Assembly: GCA_963832965.1 (NCBI GenBank)
Contig: CAWHVW010000002.1
Coordinates: 682,001-746,000 of the forward strand
Reading direction: 5' to 3'
Source: CAWACP01 sp963832965
GTDB lineage: Bacteria; Acidobacteriota; Terriglobia; Bryobacterales; Bryobacteraceae
DNA: 64,000 bases
Shown here one piece after another: positions 46,101 through 57,200 of this stretch. Position 1 is the first letter of the stretch. Each line of letters starts with the position of its first letter. A program made the translations under genes and the position numbers. The notes beneath the pieces are model-generated. The model made no database searches and was not told the DNA's origin. It saw only the letters and a program-made list of their open reading frames with translations.

Positions 46101-46667
46101 GAGCGACAGCGTGGAGGTGGTGAACTACAGTGGCGGCAACCAAAAGGACTCACCGCCCACGTCGAGGTCCGCAACGTGGACGGCTCGGTGAAATGGGAGA
46201 AGAGCGCGACGCTCGACAGCAATGAGGACAGCGTGGCATCGCCCATAAAGATGGAGTACCCATCCGGCTTGTCCGACGTGCAATTCATCCGCCTGCAGTT
46301 GACCGAAGGCGATCGGCTGATCTCGACAAACTTCTACCTGCGCGGACCCGACGGCACGGAAGATTACCGCGCCATTCGCAAGATGCCGAAAGCAAAGATA
46401 GAAGCATCGACAAAGGTCGAACGCGACGGTCGCCGCTGGCGTCTGACCACGGAACTGCACAACGCGTCGGACACTCCGGCGCTGATGGTGAAGGTGAAGG
46501 CCGTGCGGGAGACCACGGGAGACCGCATTTTGCCCGTCCTGTACAGCGACAACTACATTGCGCTGATGCCCGGCGAGCATCAAACCATCATCACCAGCGT
46601 GGACGACGCCGACACGCGCGGCGAGAACCCGCGCATCGTGCTGGAAGGCTTCAACCTCCAACCATAG
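43174..46667 (+). pseudogene. Secreted GH2 glycosidase (exo-beta-glucosaminidase-like), frameshifted near the 3' end
   Basis: The first frame (ATG 43174) gives 1,005 residues with signal peptide, discoidin-like (F5/8 type C) domains to about residue 335, and GH2 jelly-roll, immunoglobulin-like and TIM-barrel domains. The general acid is in GLYVGRNEGYPPEEI and the likely nucleophile in KLHSELGMPNITTL, resembling exo-beta-D-glucosaminidases. The frame ends in NYSGGNQKDSPP, whereas the next frame continues KGLTAHVEVRNVDGSV through a last beta domain to 46667. One missing A in the run AAAA near 46142-46145 restores a ~1,164-residue protein. The catalytic part is intact, so even the truncated form could be active. 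A sequencing error is plausible. Confidence 0.82.
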
Positions 46668-46889
46668 TCTGAAGGAGTCTGAAGGAGTGTCTGAAGGAGT
46701 CTGAAGGTATCTGAACGTGTCTCAAGGTGTCTGCAAGGAGTCTAAAGCCGTCTAAAGCACTGTGAAGCAGTGTGACGCAGTGTGAAGCAGTCTGAAAGAG
46801 TGTGAGGGAGTCTATAAGGAGTCTGAAGAGTCTGAAGAGTCTGAAGGTGTCTGAAAGAGTCTGAAGCAGTCTGAAGCAGTCTGAAAGCC
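46668..46889. repeat. 22-unit ~10-bp tandem array (TCTGAAGGAG)
   Basis: Starting at the base after the GH2 stop codon, about 22 units run head to tail. Most are exactly 10 bases (TCTGAAGGAG, TCTGAAGCAG, TGTGAAGCAG, TCTGAAAGAG), with a few of 9, 11 or 12. The unit drifts along the array, yet the T-C/G-T-G start and the A-rich centre are kept. The period is close to one turn of DNA. No protein is convincingly encoded on either strand. It ends 21 bases before the first ATG of the following operon. Confidence 0.93.
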
Positions 46890-46901
46890 CTGCTCCCGTG
46901 G

Positions 46902-46920
46902 GGCAGCGCCATGCGCTGCC
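46902..46920. repeat. GGCAGCGC-CAT-GCGCTGCC hairpin
   Basis: This perfect 8-bp stem with loop CAT is preceded by CCGTGG. A sister copy at 61781-61799 has the same loop and flank, but with two compensating base changes in the stem. The ATG of the downstream propeller gene (46911) begins in the loop. Confidence 0.8.
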
Positions 46921-48878
46921 TCGGCCTATTCAGTGCTATTTTCAACTCAGTGGATTGGCGATCAGCCTGGGTTCAATCACGCCGGCGATGGCCCTGGATC
47001 GCGGGGATCTGCCTCGCCATCCCCGCGCTGCTGGCCGTTCTGACCTTCTGGCAGGCCGGGCGCGTACGCGACGAATCAGCCCGCGAAGTCGCCGCAAACT
47101 CCGCTCTGCCCTTTCGCGAGCAGGTCCTCAACCTCACGGCTCCGTCAGGCGTGGAGCCGGTCGCCGCCGTTCCGCACTACCGCGACATCGCCGCCCTCCG
47201 CGATTCCGTAGTGGTAAGCGCCGCGGCCGGCCTCTATCTCTACAACTCCGCTGGCACCCTGACGCGCACCTGGCGCACCGGCCTGGAACTGCCGCCCTGC
47301 GAACCGGGGTCGATATCGACCGGCATCGCCGCCGGTTCTGCCGCGCCGGAGGCGTTCATAGCCACTCAAGGCGCGGGCTTGCTCGCCTTCGACGGCAGCC
47401 GCATCAGGCAGATCCTGCCGGACAAACCGGCGCTTCGCACCATCACCGCCGTTCTGGTTCTCGGCTCCGGGCGCGTGCTGTTCGGCACCGAACACAACGG
47501 CGTGTTCGCGTACGATGGCCACCGCATCGAGCCCTTCGCCGACGGCCTGGAAACCCAGTTCATCACCGCCCTCGCCGGAGGTGAAGGCGATGTGTGGGTT
47601 GGCACCCTGCGCCACGGCGTCTACCACTACCACGCCGGCCAGCTCGACAACCTCTCCGCCGCCTTGCCCGACCCCCAGGCGCTGTCGATCGCGGTATCGG
47701 GCAGCGCGGCATATGTTGGAACGCCGCTGGGCGTGGTGGAATTTCGCGATGGCCGGCGCACCCGGCTGCTGGCTGGCGGCTTCTTTGCCCGGTCCGTGTC
47801 GGCGCGCGCCAATGCGCTTGCGGTGGGCACCGAAGACGAGGGCATCGTGGATCTCCCGCTCGAAAGCCGCCGCTTCCCCGCGGACCGGCCGGATTCCATT
47901 ACGCCTAGCGGAGCGGTTGAGAGCATCCGCGAGATTGCGGGCGAACGCTACGCCGTGACAGCCTCGGCGGTTTACCGCTTCGATGCGGATCGCGGCTGGA
48001 GGCAAGCTCTCACCTCGCCGCCCGCCGCCCTCGCCGCCCGCAACGTGGCCGCGCTAGGGTTCAGCACAGGCAGCCTGTGGGTCGGCTATTTCGATGCGGG
48101 CCTGGACGTCCTCGGTGCGGGCCTCGCGCGTGCCGCGCACTATGAGGACGACACGCTCTTCTGCATCAACCGGATCGTCGCGGACCCATCCAGCCAGCGG
48201 ACGGCGGTGGCCACCGCGAACGGTCTGGTGCTCTTCGACGCCGCCGGGCGGCAGCGTCAGGTTCTGGGTCGAAAAGACGGCCTGCTGGCGGATCACGTAA
48301 CCGATGTCGCGTTCCGGAACGGTGGAATGGTAGTGGCCACCCCTGCAGGCTTGTCGTTTGTCGACAGCGGCGGCGTGCGCAGTCTTTACGTGTTCCAGGG
48401 CCTGGTGAATAACCACGTCTATGCCGTGGGCGCAGCCGGCGCGGAGGTGGTCGCCGGAACGCTGGGTGGTGTTTCCGTTCTGGACAACGAGACCATCCTC
48501 GCGAACTACACCACCGCCAATTCCGGTCTGCGGCACAACTGGGTGACCGCCGTGGCGCAGGTGGATGACCAGTGGTTCGCGGGCACCTATGGAGCGGGTG
48601 TCCAGCGCCTGAGCCCGGATGGCCGGTGGATCACTTTCCCCGATTTGAAGCCCGGCCTCGTCGTTAACCCCGCCGCCCTGCTGGTCACCGCCCACCGGGT
48701 CTTCGCCGGCAGTCTGGGACAGGGCTTGTTCGTGTACGGCCGCGGCTCGCAGCGCTGGACGAATTTCACCCGGGGGCTGCCGTCGTTGAATGTCACAGCG
48801 CTGGCGGAAAGCGGCGGGTTCCTGTATGTGGGCACCGAAAACGGCTTGGTGCGCATGCCTGAGGAGGCGCTGCCGTGA
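46911..48878 (+). CDS. Membrane-anchored beta-propeller protein (two-component-regulator-propeller type)
   Basis: This 655-residue protein has an N-terminal membrane segment (WPWIAGICLAIPALLAVLTF, residues ~27-46). The rest is built from repeated propeller blades of the Reg_prop kind, for example VWVGTLRHGVYHYHAGQLDNL, LWVGYFDAGLDVLG and LYVGTENGLVRMPEE. In hybrid sensor kinases such blades form the periplasmic sensor; here no kinase follows, so it is a stand-alone sensor or scaffold. The first ATG lies in a repeat hairpin, and GTG near 46950 is an alternative start. Its stop codon overlaps the next start as GTGA. Confidence 0.75.
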   Translation: MRCLGLFSAIFNSVDWRSAWVQSRRRWPWIAGICLAIPALLAVLTFWQAGRVRDESAREVAANSALPFREQVLNLTAPSGVEPVAAVPHYRDIAALRDSVVVSAAAGLYLYNSAGTLTRTWRTGLELPPCEPGSISTGIAAGSAAPEAFIATQGAGLLAFDGSRIRQILPDKPALRTITAVLVLGSGRVLFGTEHNGVFAYDGHRIEPFADGLETQFITALAGGEGDVWVGTLRHGVYHYHAGQLDNLSAALPDPQALSIAVSGSAAYVGTPLGVVEFRDGRRTRLLAGGFFARSVSARANALAVGTEDEGIVDLPLESRRFPADRPDSITPSGAVESIREIAGERYAVTASAVYRFDADRGWRQALTSPPAALAARNVAALGFSTGSLWVGYFDAGLDVLGAGLARAAHYEDDTLFCINRIVADPSSQRTAVATANGLVLFDAAGRQRQVLGRKDGLLADHVTDVAFRNGGMVVATPAGLSFVDSGGVRSLYVFQGLVNNHVYAVGAAGAEVVAGTLGGVSVLDNETILANYTTANSGLRHNWVTAVAQVDDQWFAGTYGAGVQRLSPDGRWITFPDLKPGLVVNPAALLVTAHRVFAGSLGQGLFVYGRGSQRWTNFTRGLPSLNVTALAESGGFLYVGTENGLVRMPEEALP

Positions 48879-51232
48879 ACCTCCGAGGGCCATTGTTTCC
48901 GAGCCGCGCGTGTCAACAAGCGGTCTTTGGGGTCCTGGTGTTCGCCTTCGCGCAACTCGCCTGGTGCGACACCGGAGTGCTGATCCCCGGTGGCGCGCAG
49001 GAACCCGACCCCTCCGTGTTCTCACTGGATGAGATGACCCTCGAGGTCCGCATCGACAACGGCACAGCTCGCGTGCGCATCCGCGAAATCTTCGGCAGCC
49101 ATAGCGCGGAGATTCAGGAAGGCTCCTACAACTTCGCCCTGCCCGCCGGCGCCACCGTGTCCGATTTCGCCGTCTGGGACGACGTCACGCGCATTCCGGG
49201 CGTAATCCTCGAGCGCCGCCGCGCCGGCGAAATCTACGCGCTGGCCAAAGCGGAAGCCATCGATCCCGGCCTTCTGAATATGGGTGAGCGTGATGAGGAG
49301 GCGTCCAGCCGAGGAGCTGTCTTCATGGCTCAGATATCTCCCATCCCCAGCTTCGGAACCAAGCGCGTGGAGATGGAATATCAGCACCTCATTCCGGTGG
49401 AGCGCTACCTCTCCGAATTCATCGTGCCGCTCCAGCCCGACGCCTATGCGCAACAGACCGCCGGCCGCCTGCATATCGTCTTCGAGCTGCACTCGGACCA
49501 CGCCCTGCGCGATTTCCAGGCGATGGCCAAATCCTATCCGCTGCGCATCGTGGAGCGCACCCCGAATCTCATCAGGGCCGTCTATGACGGCGTCAATGTG
49601 GAGTTGAAGGAAGACTTCGCGGTTCGCTACGCGCTGGACGACGCCCAGGCCGACACGCTGCGCATCAGCACGGAGCGCGAAGCGTCCACTGAACCGGGCT
49701 TCTTCCGCGCCGACGCTTTGCTGCGCCTCGATGCGCGGGAGGTCCAACCGCGGGCGGCGCCTCCGCGCACCATGATTCTGCTGTTCGATAACTCGCTTTC
49801 CATGCAGTGGGAAAAGCTGGAGCGTAGTTTCACCGCGTTCGAGACCGCGCTGCGCCGGCTCCGCCCGGTGGATTCGTTCAATGTATTGCTGTTCAATTCC
49901 ACGGTCAGCGCCTTCGCCCCTCAGCCCCGCGCGGCCACCACCGCGAACATCGAACAGGCGCTGGCGTTTGTCCGCAACAGCGACATACGCGCGGGCACCA
50001 ACCTGCGCAGCGCGCTCGCCGCCGCATTCTCCCAGACCGCCGCCTCGGCCGCCGCCGAACGCTACATCCTGCTCATCAGCGACGGTGGCGCCACCGAAGG
50101 GATTGTTCGAAACACCAGGCTGAGCGATTGGTTCACCGCCGAGTGGCGCAAGGCCCCGCCCGAAACGCGGCCGCACACCTTCGTCTTCGGCGTGGGTGAC
50201 GATGCCAACCAGCCGCTTCTCTCCGCGCTGGCGGCCAACAACGGCGTCTTCGAGCAGGTGCTCTCCACCGAGTCCATCGATTTCAAGCTGAATGCTTTTC
50301 TCGATAAAATCGGCCGGGAACCCGTGAAGGACCTGACCTTCGCGGCCACCCCGGCCGAAAACCTCGATATGGTCTATCCGCTCGCCGCCGTTCAATTCGC
50401 CGGTGGCATGGCCTCGTGGGTGGGGCAGTACAAGCGCCCTGTGTCCGCGGCCAGTTTCACGGTGACCGGCATCCGGGAAGGGAAGCCGCTCCAGATAGCC
50501 GCCTCCGTCGCCCTGCCCGCGCAGGCCACGGACAACCCCATGCTGCCGCGCGCCTGGGCGCAGGAGCGCGTCAATGCTCTGCTGGCGAAAATTGATCGTG
50601 ATGGCGAAGATCGCGCCACCATTGACGAGATCATCCGGCTGTCAAAGAAATATAAATTCGTTACCCCGTACACTTCCTTCCTCGCGGTGCCCCGCGCCCT
50701 GTTGCGGCCGCGCGTCATCCGTCCGGGAGATCCCGTGCTGCGCGTGAAAACCGACGAGTCCATCGTGTCCGTCATCGCGCTGTTTCCGTTTGGTCTGGTG
50801 AAACCGCTGCGCTATCTCAAGACCGGCGACGCCTGGCAGACTCGTTTCCTCGCGCCCCCGGACATGGAGGACGGAACATATCAGGTCCGCCTGATCATGC
50901 GCGATCGCTCCGGCAATGTGTATCGCGAGGCGAAGACCTTCGTGATCGCCAGCCGGATTCCGTCCGTGCGCGTAAAGCTGGATAAGCCGCGCATCCGCCG
51001 CGGCGACACACTGCACATTGCCGCCTGGGCGTCTTCCAACACCCGCACCATCACCGCCCGGTTGTACGGCGCCATGCCCGTCGCGCTACGCTGGAACGCC
51101 GTGGCCAAGGCAAACACGGCCGAGTTGACCATCCCCGCCGGCGTCCCCGCGGGCAAGTACACGCTGCAGGTGATTGCCGAAGACGTCGCCCACAACATCG
51201 GCACCGGGGAGGTGGCGCTTGAAATCTGGTAA
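48875..51232 (+). CDS. Exported VIT- and vWA-domain protein
   Basis: This 785-residue protein has a signal peptide ending near FAQLAWCD. Residues ~50-185 form a VIT domain (LEVRIDNGTARVRIREIFGS ... LERRRAGEIYALAKAEA). Residues ~290-480 form a vWA domain with an intact metal site: LLFDNSLSMQW (DxSxS), the Thr of RAGTNLRSAL and the Asp of LLISDGGATEG. Beta-rich domains follow. Such proteins usually mediate metal-dependent protein contacts at the cell surface. Start GTG 48875 overlaps the upstream stop. Codons 8-19 coincide with a fragment of the MITE family. The next gene begins inside its 3' end. Confidence 0.85.
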   Translation: MNLRGPLFPSRACQQAVFGVLVFAFAQLAWCDTGVLIPGGAQEPDPSVFSLDEMTLEVRIDNGTARVRIREIFGSHSAEIQEGSYNFALPAGATVSDFAVWDDVTRIPGVILERRRAGEIYALAKAEAIDPGLLNMGERDEEASSRGAVFMAQISPIPSFGTKRVEMEYQHLIPVERYLSEFIVPLQPDAYAQQTAGRLHIVFELHSDHALRDFQAMAKSYPLRIVERTPNLIRAVYDGVNVELKEDFAVRYALDDAQADTLRISTEREASTEPGFFRADALLRLDAREVQPRAAPPRTMILLFDNSLSMQWEKLERSFTAFETALRRLRPVDSFNVLLFNSTVSAFAPQPRAATTANIEQALAFVRNSDIRAGTNLRSALAAAFSQTAASAAAERYILLISDGGATEGIVRNTRLSDWFTAEWRKAPPETRPHTFVFGVGDDANQPLLSALAANNGVFEQVLSTESIDFKLNAFLDKIGREPVKDLTFAATPAENLDMVYPLAAVQFAGGMASWVGQYKRPVSAASFTVTGIREGKPLQIAASVALPAQATDNPMLPRAWAQERVNALLAKIDRDGEDRATIDEIIRLSKKYKFVTPYTSFLAVPRALLRPRVIRPGDPVLRVKTDESIVSVIALFPFGLVKPLRYLKTGDAWQTRFLAPPDMEDGTYQVRLIMRDRSGNVYREAKTFVIASRIPSVRVKLDKPRIRRGDTLHIAAWASSNTRTITARLYGAMPVALRWNAVAKANTAELTIPAGVPAGKYTLQVIAEDVAHNIGTGEVALEIW
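48895..48932. repeat. MITE fragment within the VIT/vWA signal-peptide region
   Basis: GTTTCCGAGCCGCGCGTGTC, continuing AACAAGCGGTCTTTGGGG, matches an internal part of MITE copies 1 and 2 with about three mismatches over 38 bases. It lies inside the coding sequence and encodes LFPSRACQQAVFG of the leader. Confidence 0.75.
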
Positions 51233-54200
51233 GCGTCTCACCGCCATCGCGGTGGCCGGTTTGTGCCTCGCCGGAGCGTTCGTCCTGCGCGCGGACATGC
51301 AGGAATGGGTGCAGCACTTGCCGGCCGGCGCCGCGCTCAGCGTTCTTCTTAGGACGGTCGGCATGCCCGGCGGCGAGATCCAGTTCCGGCGCCCTCCCGC
51401 CGAAACCATCCCCGCTCTCACCAGCATGATCGCAGCGGGCAAGGATGCCTCACTTTTCCGTCTGCGTGCTCGGGAAGAGGAACTGGCCGAAAACTTCACC
51501 GCGGCCGAATCGGATTGGAACCAGTATGCCGGGCTGGCCACCGATTCCGCCGCCGCGCATATCGAGCTGGCCGATTTCTATCACCGCCGCCTCCGCTCGC
51601 GCGACGAAATTGCCGCGCTCATGGTAGTCACCCGCGACAAAAGCGATCTGATCACCCCGGTCGCCCAGCAGCGCCCATGGCAGGCGTTCGAGCGCATGAC
51701 GTCGGTGGTCAGTGACGATGGCCTGCCCGAAGCGGATGCCCAGCAGGTTCTTCGTGCGTGGGTGTCCCGCTACCCGCGCCAGCCCACGGTATATCAGCGC
51801 CTCATCGGTGAACTTTCTTCCCATGGCCAGTATGCCGCGGCGGACCAGGAGATCGCCGCATACGCGCGCGAATTCCACGACGATCTGTATCCCGTGCGCG
51901 CGCGCGCGGAGCTGCAGCTGGATCGCGGCAACACCGATGCGGCCGTGCGCATTTATGATGCGGCTTTCCAGCCGGCGTGGCCCGACGACATGACCAAAAG
52001 CTGGTTTGATCTTCTGGAGCAGCAGCAGCGTTTGCGCGAGTTCGTCGGCCGCGCGCGCGCCGCCCTTCAGACTAACCCAGCGGATCTCAACGCCACCGCC
52101 CGCCTGTTCCACTATTTCCGCTCGCAAAACAATGCCGCGGCCGCCGGAAGATCGCTCATCGAGTATCGTCTGGCGAAGGAAAGCGGCAAGCAGCCGTGGA
52201 CCGCCGATGAGCTGCTGAACACCGCGCTGCTCTTCGAGCGGCTGCCCGATGTGAACGAAGCGGCGCGCCTCTGGTACGCGCTCTACAGCGTGCCCGGCGG
52301 CACGGACGCCCATCGCGAGCGCGCGCTGTACGGGCTCGCGAACCTGCTGCTCACTCAGGCGGACCAGCCCGTCCGCTTCGGCTCCGGCGACCTCTCGTTC
52401 TATAAGGACATCGCCACCATCGATCAGTCTCCCGGTTTTCTCAACGGCATTCTTTCGCTCATCCTGAATGGAACAGGACCGCGCTGGGCGTATCAGGACG
52501 AAAACGGCAAGTCGGCGCCGTATTTCCATCGCGCCGCCGCCAGCCAGCTCCTGGCGTTGTTGGAGCACCGCTTTCCGCGGTCAGATTATCGCGAGCCTTT
52601 GCGCGCCGCTCTCATCGCCGCATACGCGAATTACGGCGCCGACAATGCGGTCATTCAGGCCGGCCAGGATTATCTGAACGAGTTTCCCGAAGGCGGGCAG
52701 CGCTTCGCGACGGGAATGCTGGTGGCCGACGCCCTGGCGAGCCAGAACAAGCTGACCGAGGAGTTTGCCCTGTACAACCGCTTCCTGCGCGAGCTCTCGG
52801 CGAAGGCCAAAGGCGTTCCCATTGGCGACAACCTCGCGGCGGGCAGAGCCCGCGACGAAGATCAGCCCGGAGGCCCCGGGCAACAGGACACCGGAGAACA
52901 GGCCGGGTTGGAATCCGCTGTGCACGGACTCGAAGGGGCCGGCGGGATCGCGGCGGGGCCGCAGTTCGGTGTCGCCGTCGGCGGCCGGTCGTCGCGTTTG
53001 GCCGCCCTGGTAAGATCACTGCCTGCCGTCGCCACGCCCGGCGTTCGTTCACCCGAATACGTGCAGGTGCTGGACCGCTATCTCTCCCGGCTGGCGTCCC
53101 TCAAAAGGCCCATGGACGCGCTGCGCGTCTATCGCGCCGAACTCGATCGCAATCCCAATGACCCCGGCTTATACGAGCGCCTCGCCTCCTTCCTCGACGA
53201 GAACAACATGACCGCTGAGGTGGAGCAGACCTATCGCCAGGCCATCGGTAAATTCCCCGACCGCTCCTGGTATCACAAACTCGCCCGCTGGTATCTGCGG
53301 CGAAAGGAAAACGACGCGCTCGGGAAAATCAGCAAGGAGGCGGTGGGCATCTTCTCCGGCACGGAACTGGAAGCGTATTTCGCGGAGGTGCTGAGTGAAA
53401 CTCTCAGCACGCAGCCCGTGTTCTACCGGCAGCTCAATCTGTACGCCCACCAGCGTTTCCCGGAGGATCTGGTTTTCGTCCACAACCTGATCGCGGCGTA
53501 CTCGCAACGGAGCACCGCGGATCCCAAAGCCGCTCTCGATCTCTACCGTTCGTATTGGTTCTACGATGACGCGCTGCGCACTGCATTCTTCCAGTACCTC
53601 GCGAAGAACGGTCTCCTGACCAGGGAGCTGCAAGCGGTTCGCAAGGAAGGGCCGGCCAACCTCGCCGCCGTGCAATTCACCGCTGAGGCGGAAATCTGGC
53701 AGTCTCATTTCGAAGCCGCCGCGCCGGCCATGAAGATACTCGCGGACGCCTCGCCCGGCCAGCAGGCATTCACCGGCCGCGCATCTTCGCTCTATCGATC
53801 TTTAGGAAAAACCGATCTCGCGGTGCATTTTGCCGAAGCTGAATATCGCTCGGACGCTCGCAATCGCGACCTGCTGGCGCGCATCGGCGATATCTACGCG
53901 GATCGTGAACAGTTTACCCGCGCTCGTCCTGTCTGGAATCGCATGACCACTGTCGAGGCGGGTCGCACCGACGCATGGCTCGACTCCGCCACGGTGTTCT
54001 GGGACTACTTCCTCTTCGACGACGCTTTCCGCGTCATCTCGGCGGCGCGCAAAAGGTTCGAGAATCCGGCGCTGTTCGCGTACCAGGCCGGCGCTATCCA
54101 TGAGAACAAGCGCCAGTACGCCAGCGCCGTCGAGCAGTACGTGGCCGGTGCGCTCGCCGGCGACGAGCAGTGCTCCACGCGTCTCGGTACGCTGTCCATT

Positions 54201-57200
54201 CGCGATCAGACGAAGGACCTTGTCGACAAAGCGACCGCCCGCGCGGTCCAGAGCAACGCCGATTGGCCGGCCATCGACCTGCGCATCTCGATTCTGGATC
54301 GCCAGCAGCGGCATCAGGACATGGAAACGCTGCTCGCGTCCCAAATCAGCCTGCAGAAATCGCCGGCCACTCTCGATCAGCTCGCCACGGTTGCGCAAAC
54401 GCAGGGCTTCGAACCTCTGCAGGCCCGCGCGCTCGCCCGGCAGATCGAGCTGACCAACGATCCCGTGGAGAAGATGCGGCTCACCCTGGCGCTGGTGCAC
54501 CTCGACGAAGGCCGCAAAGATATCGCCGCCGCGGCCCACGCGGCCGACGCCCTCTGGCGCGATCATCCCGAAATCCTCGGCGTCATCCGTGGCGTGGTTG
54601 ATTTCCACGTGCGCAACAAACAGCCGGCGGAGGCTGTCTCGATTCTGCTGGATGCGGCCAAAAGGGCGCGCGCCGATCTCGCTCAACAGTTCACCTTCGA
54701 AGCCGCTCGTATCTCGACCGACGCCGGCAATCTGCCGCGGGCGCGTGAGCTCCTCTCGAAGCTCCTCGCCGCCGACCCCTATCGCGCCGAATACCTCACC
54801 GCCATGGCCGACACATTTCTGCGCGCAAAGGATGACCAGAAATACCGCGACTTCCAGCTCGCTACCATTACCGCGCTCCGTGCATCCCCGCTCGCGCCCG
54901 AAGAGAAAACCGAGCACATCGCCGCGCTTCGCCGCAGCCTGATCCCCGTGCTCACGCGCCTGGGCGATTACGCCGCCGCCGTGGAGCAGTACATGCTGGT
55001 CATCAACAGCTTTCCTGAAGACGAAGCCCTCACCAGGGAGGCCGCCTCTTACGCGATGGCGCGCCGGCAGACCCCGCCGCTTCTGGCGTTCTATCGCAAG
55101 ACCGTCTCCAGCGCGCCGCGCGATTACCGCTGGCCCATCGTCCTTGCTCGCATCGAGACCGTCATGGAAGACTACCCCGCGGCCATCGCCGACTACGATC
55201 GTGCGATGAAGGCTCGGCCGGACCGCGGCGATATTGTCGAGGCCCGCGCCGGCCTCGAAGAGCGCCTGATGCGGTTTGCCGACGCCGAGCGCAGCTACCT
55301 GCGCCTGTATGAGCTTTCCTATCACGCGCCGGAGTGGATGGAAAAAGTGGCCGAGACCCGCGCGCGCCTCGGCCGCCGCTCCGATACCGTTGACGCGTTG
55401 AAGGTCGCCCTGATCGGCGCGCATTCCGAAACCGCCGAGGCTGACTTCACCATTGCCGACCGTTTGGAAACATGGCATATGACCGAGGAGGCGGTCGGGT
55501 TCGCGGAGCGTGGCGCGGAATTGGCCGGAGCGGACCAGCGTTACGCCCGCATCATGACTGAGGCCCGTCGCTTCGACGCTGTTCTCAAACTGGTGGATCC
55601 GGCCGCGAAGAACCCCGTCGACGTCTCCGAAGTGGTGGGCGGCGTGGTTGCGGCGCTCTACGCGCCGGAGGAGAAAGCCGCTTTCGAAAAGGCCCTCGTA
55701 GCCAAAGCGGCCGGCATGACCAACCAAAACCGCGAGGCCCTCCTGTTGCCCTTCGCGACGGCCGCCGGTATGGTTGATCTCGAAACGCGCTGGCGGCTGG
55801 ACACCATGATGCAGGGCGCGCCAGGCGTTGACGCGCGTTTCGTCACCCTCGAAAACAGCCGCGCGCGATATTCCCAACTGGCCCAGGAGCTGGAGCAATA
55901 CGCCGCGCTCGTACCGCGCGCCTGGGATGGCGCCCGAAGCGCTGCTCTGTCCCAGTCAGTGACGGCGTGGAGCGCGGCAGGTGACGTCGATGCCCAGTTG
56001 CGCATCATGGCCGATCTGGAGCGTCGCAACCAACTCAGCGGCGAAATGCTCGATCGTTACCTGTCGCTGCTCGCGGCCCTTCATCCCGGCGAACTGGTGC
56101 GCCTCGCGGCCGAAACTCCCCAGCCGGCAACGCGCAATCAGGCCGTCCAGTGGGCCATCCGAAGCGGCAATCGCGACCTCGCCTACCGTGCGCTGCAAAT
56201 CCGCGGTGGCCAGATGAAGCCCGTCTGGGCGAAGGCGTACACCGCGCTCGCGGGTGTCTATTTCGCGGACACGTCGTCCGGCATTAGCGCCGCCTTCACC
56301 AGCGCCCTGGACACGCGCACCATCAGCGAACGCGTCGCATCGCCCCCCAAACCCGATTCGAACCTCATCGGCGCAGTCTGGTTCTACTACGGCGCGCGCT
56401 ACGGCGAATATCTCGATCGGCGGCAAAACGCCCAGGCCGGAGATTATTTGCCGGCCACCACGGAAGAGTCCCCCGCCGCCCCGGACCGCTACCTCGCGCT
56501 CGGCGATTACTACGCGGCGGCGCATCAGCCGGAAAAAGCCATCGCCCAGTACGATCTTGTCCTTCAGCTCGATCCCGATCGTGGCGACGCTTACGATCAC
56601 ATGGCCCGCACCGAATGGTCCGCCGGTCGCCATGACCTGGCCATCGAACACTGGCACGCCGCCCTTGCGGCCCTGCTGCGCGTTGAGAGCGCTGGCGGCA
56701 GGCTGGAAGAATCGTTCTGGGGCCGCGCCACGGAAACCTTCCGCGACATCGGCGATACTCACATCCTCGGCGTCATGAAGCCAGACATCGAGCGTTTGCT
56801 GGCGGATTACATTGACCGCAACGCCTCCTATGAATTGAGGCCGCTGCTCAGCGCTGCCTTCCAGGCTTCGCTCGCGTCGGGCGAGAATCCCTCCTGGGTC
56901 CTCCAGCTTGTCGAGAAAGTGGAATACGGCGAGGAAGTCGTTCAGGAACTCACTCAGATTCCGGAGCTGACCGAAACACAGCGCATCGAGCTGGAACGGA
57001 CCATCGTCGCCATCAATGAGCGAAAGCTCGCCAGCCTCTATGGCGATGCGCACACGCAACAGGAAGCCAGCCTCGCTGGCGTGCGCCTCGGCCTGATTTC
57101 GAGGCTTCTCGATGACCGGATGGATCAGCAGGCCGAGCAGGAATGGAACCGTCTGCCGGAAGGCGTTCGCGATGGAACCGCTCCCGCGGGCGAGCGCAGC

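Noticed and set aside
46742..46945. A 67-residue minus-strand frame across the 10-bp array
   Set aside because: Its Leu-Gln-Thr repeats are the translation of the array. It has no ribosome binding site and overlaps the start of the next gene.
53802..55898. A 698-residue minus-strand frame inside the TPR gene
   Set aside because: It is antisense to regular TPR helices and has no recognisable motif or upstream signal.
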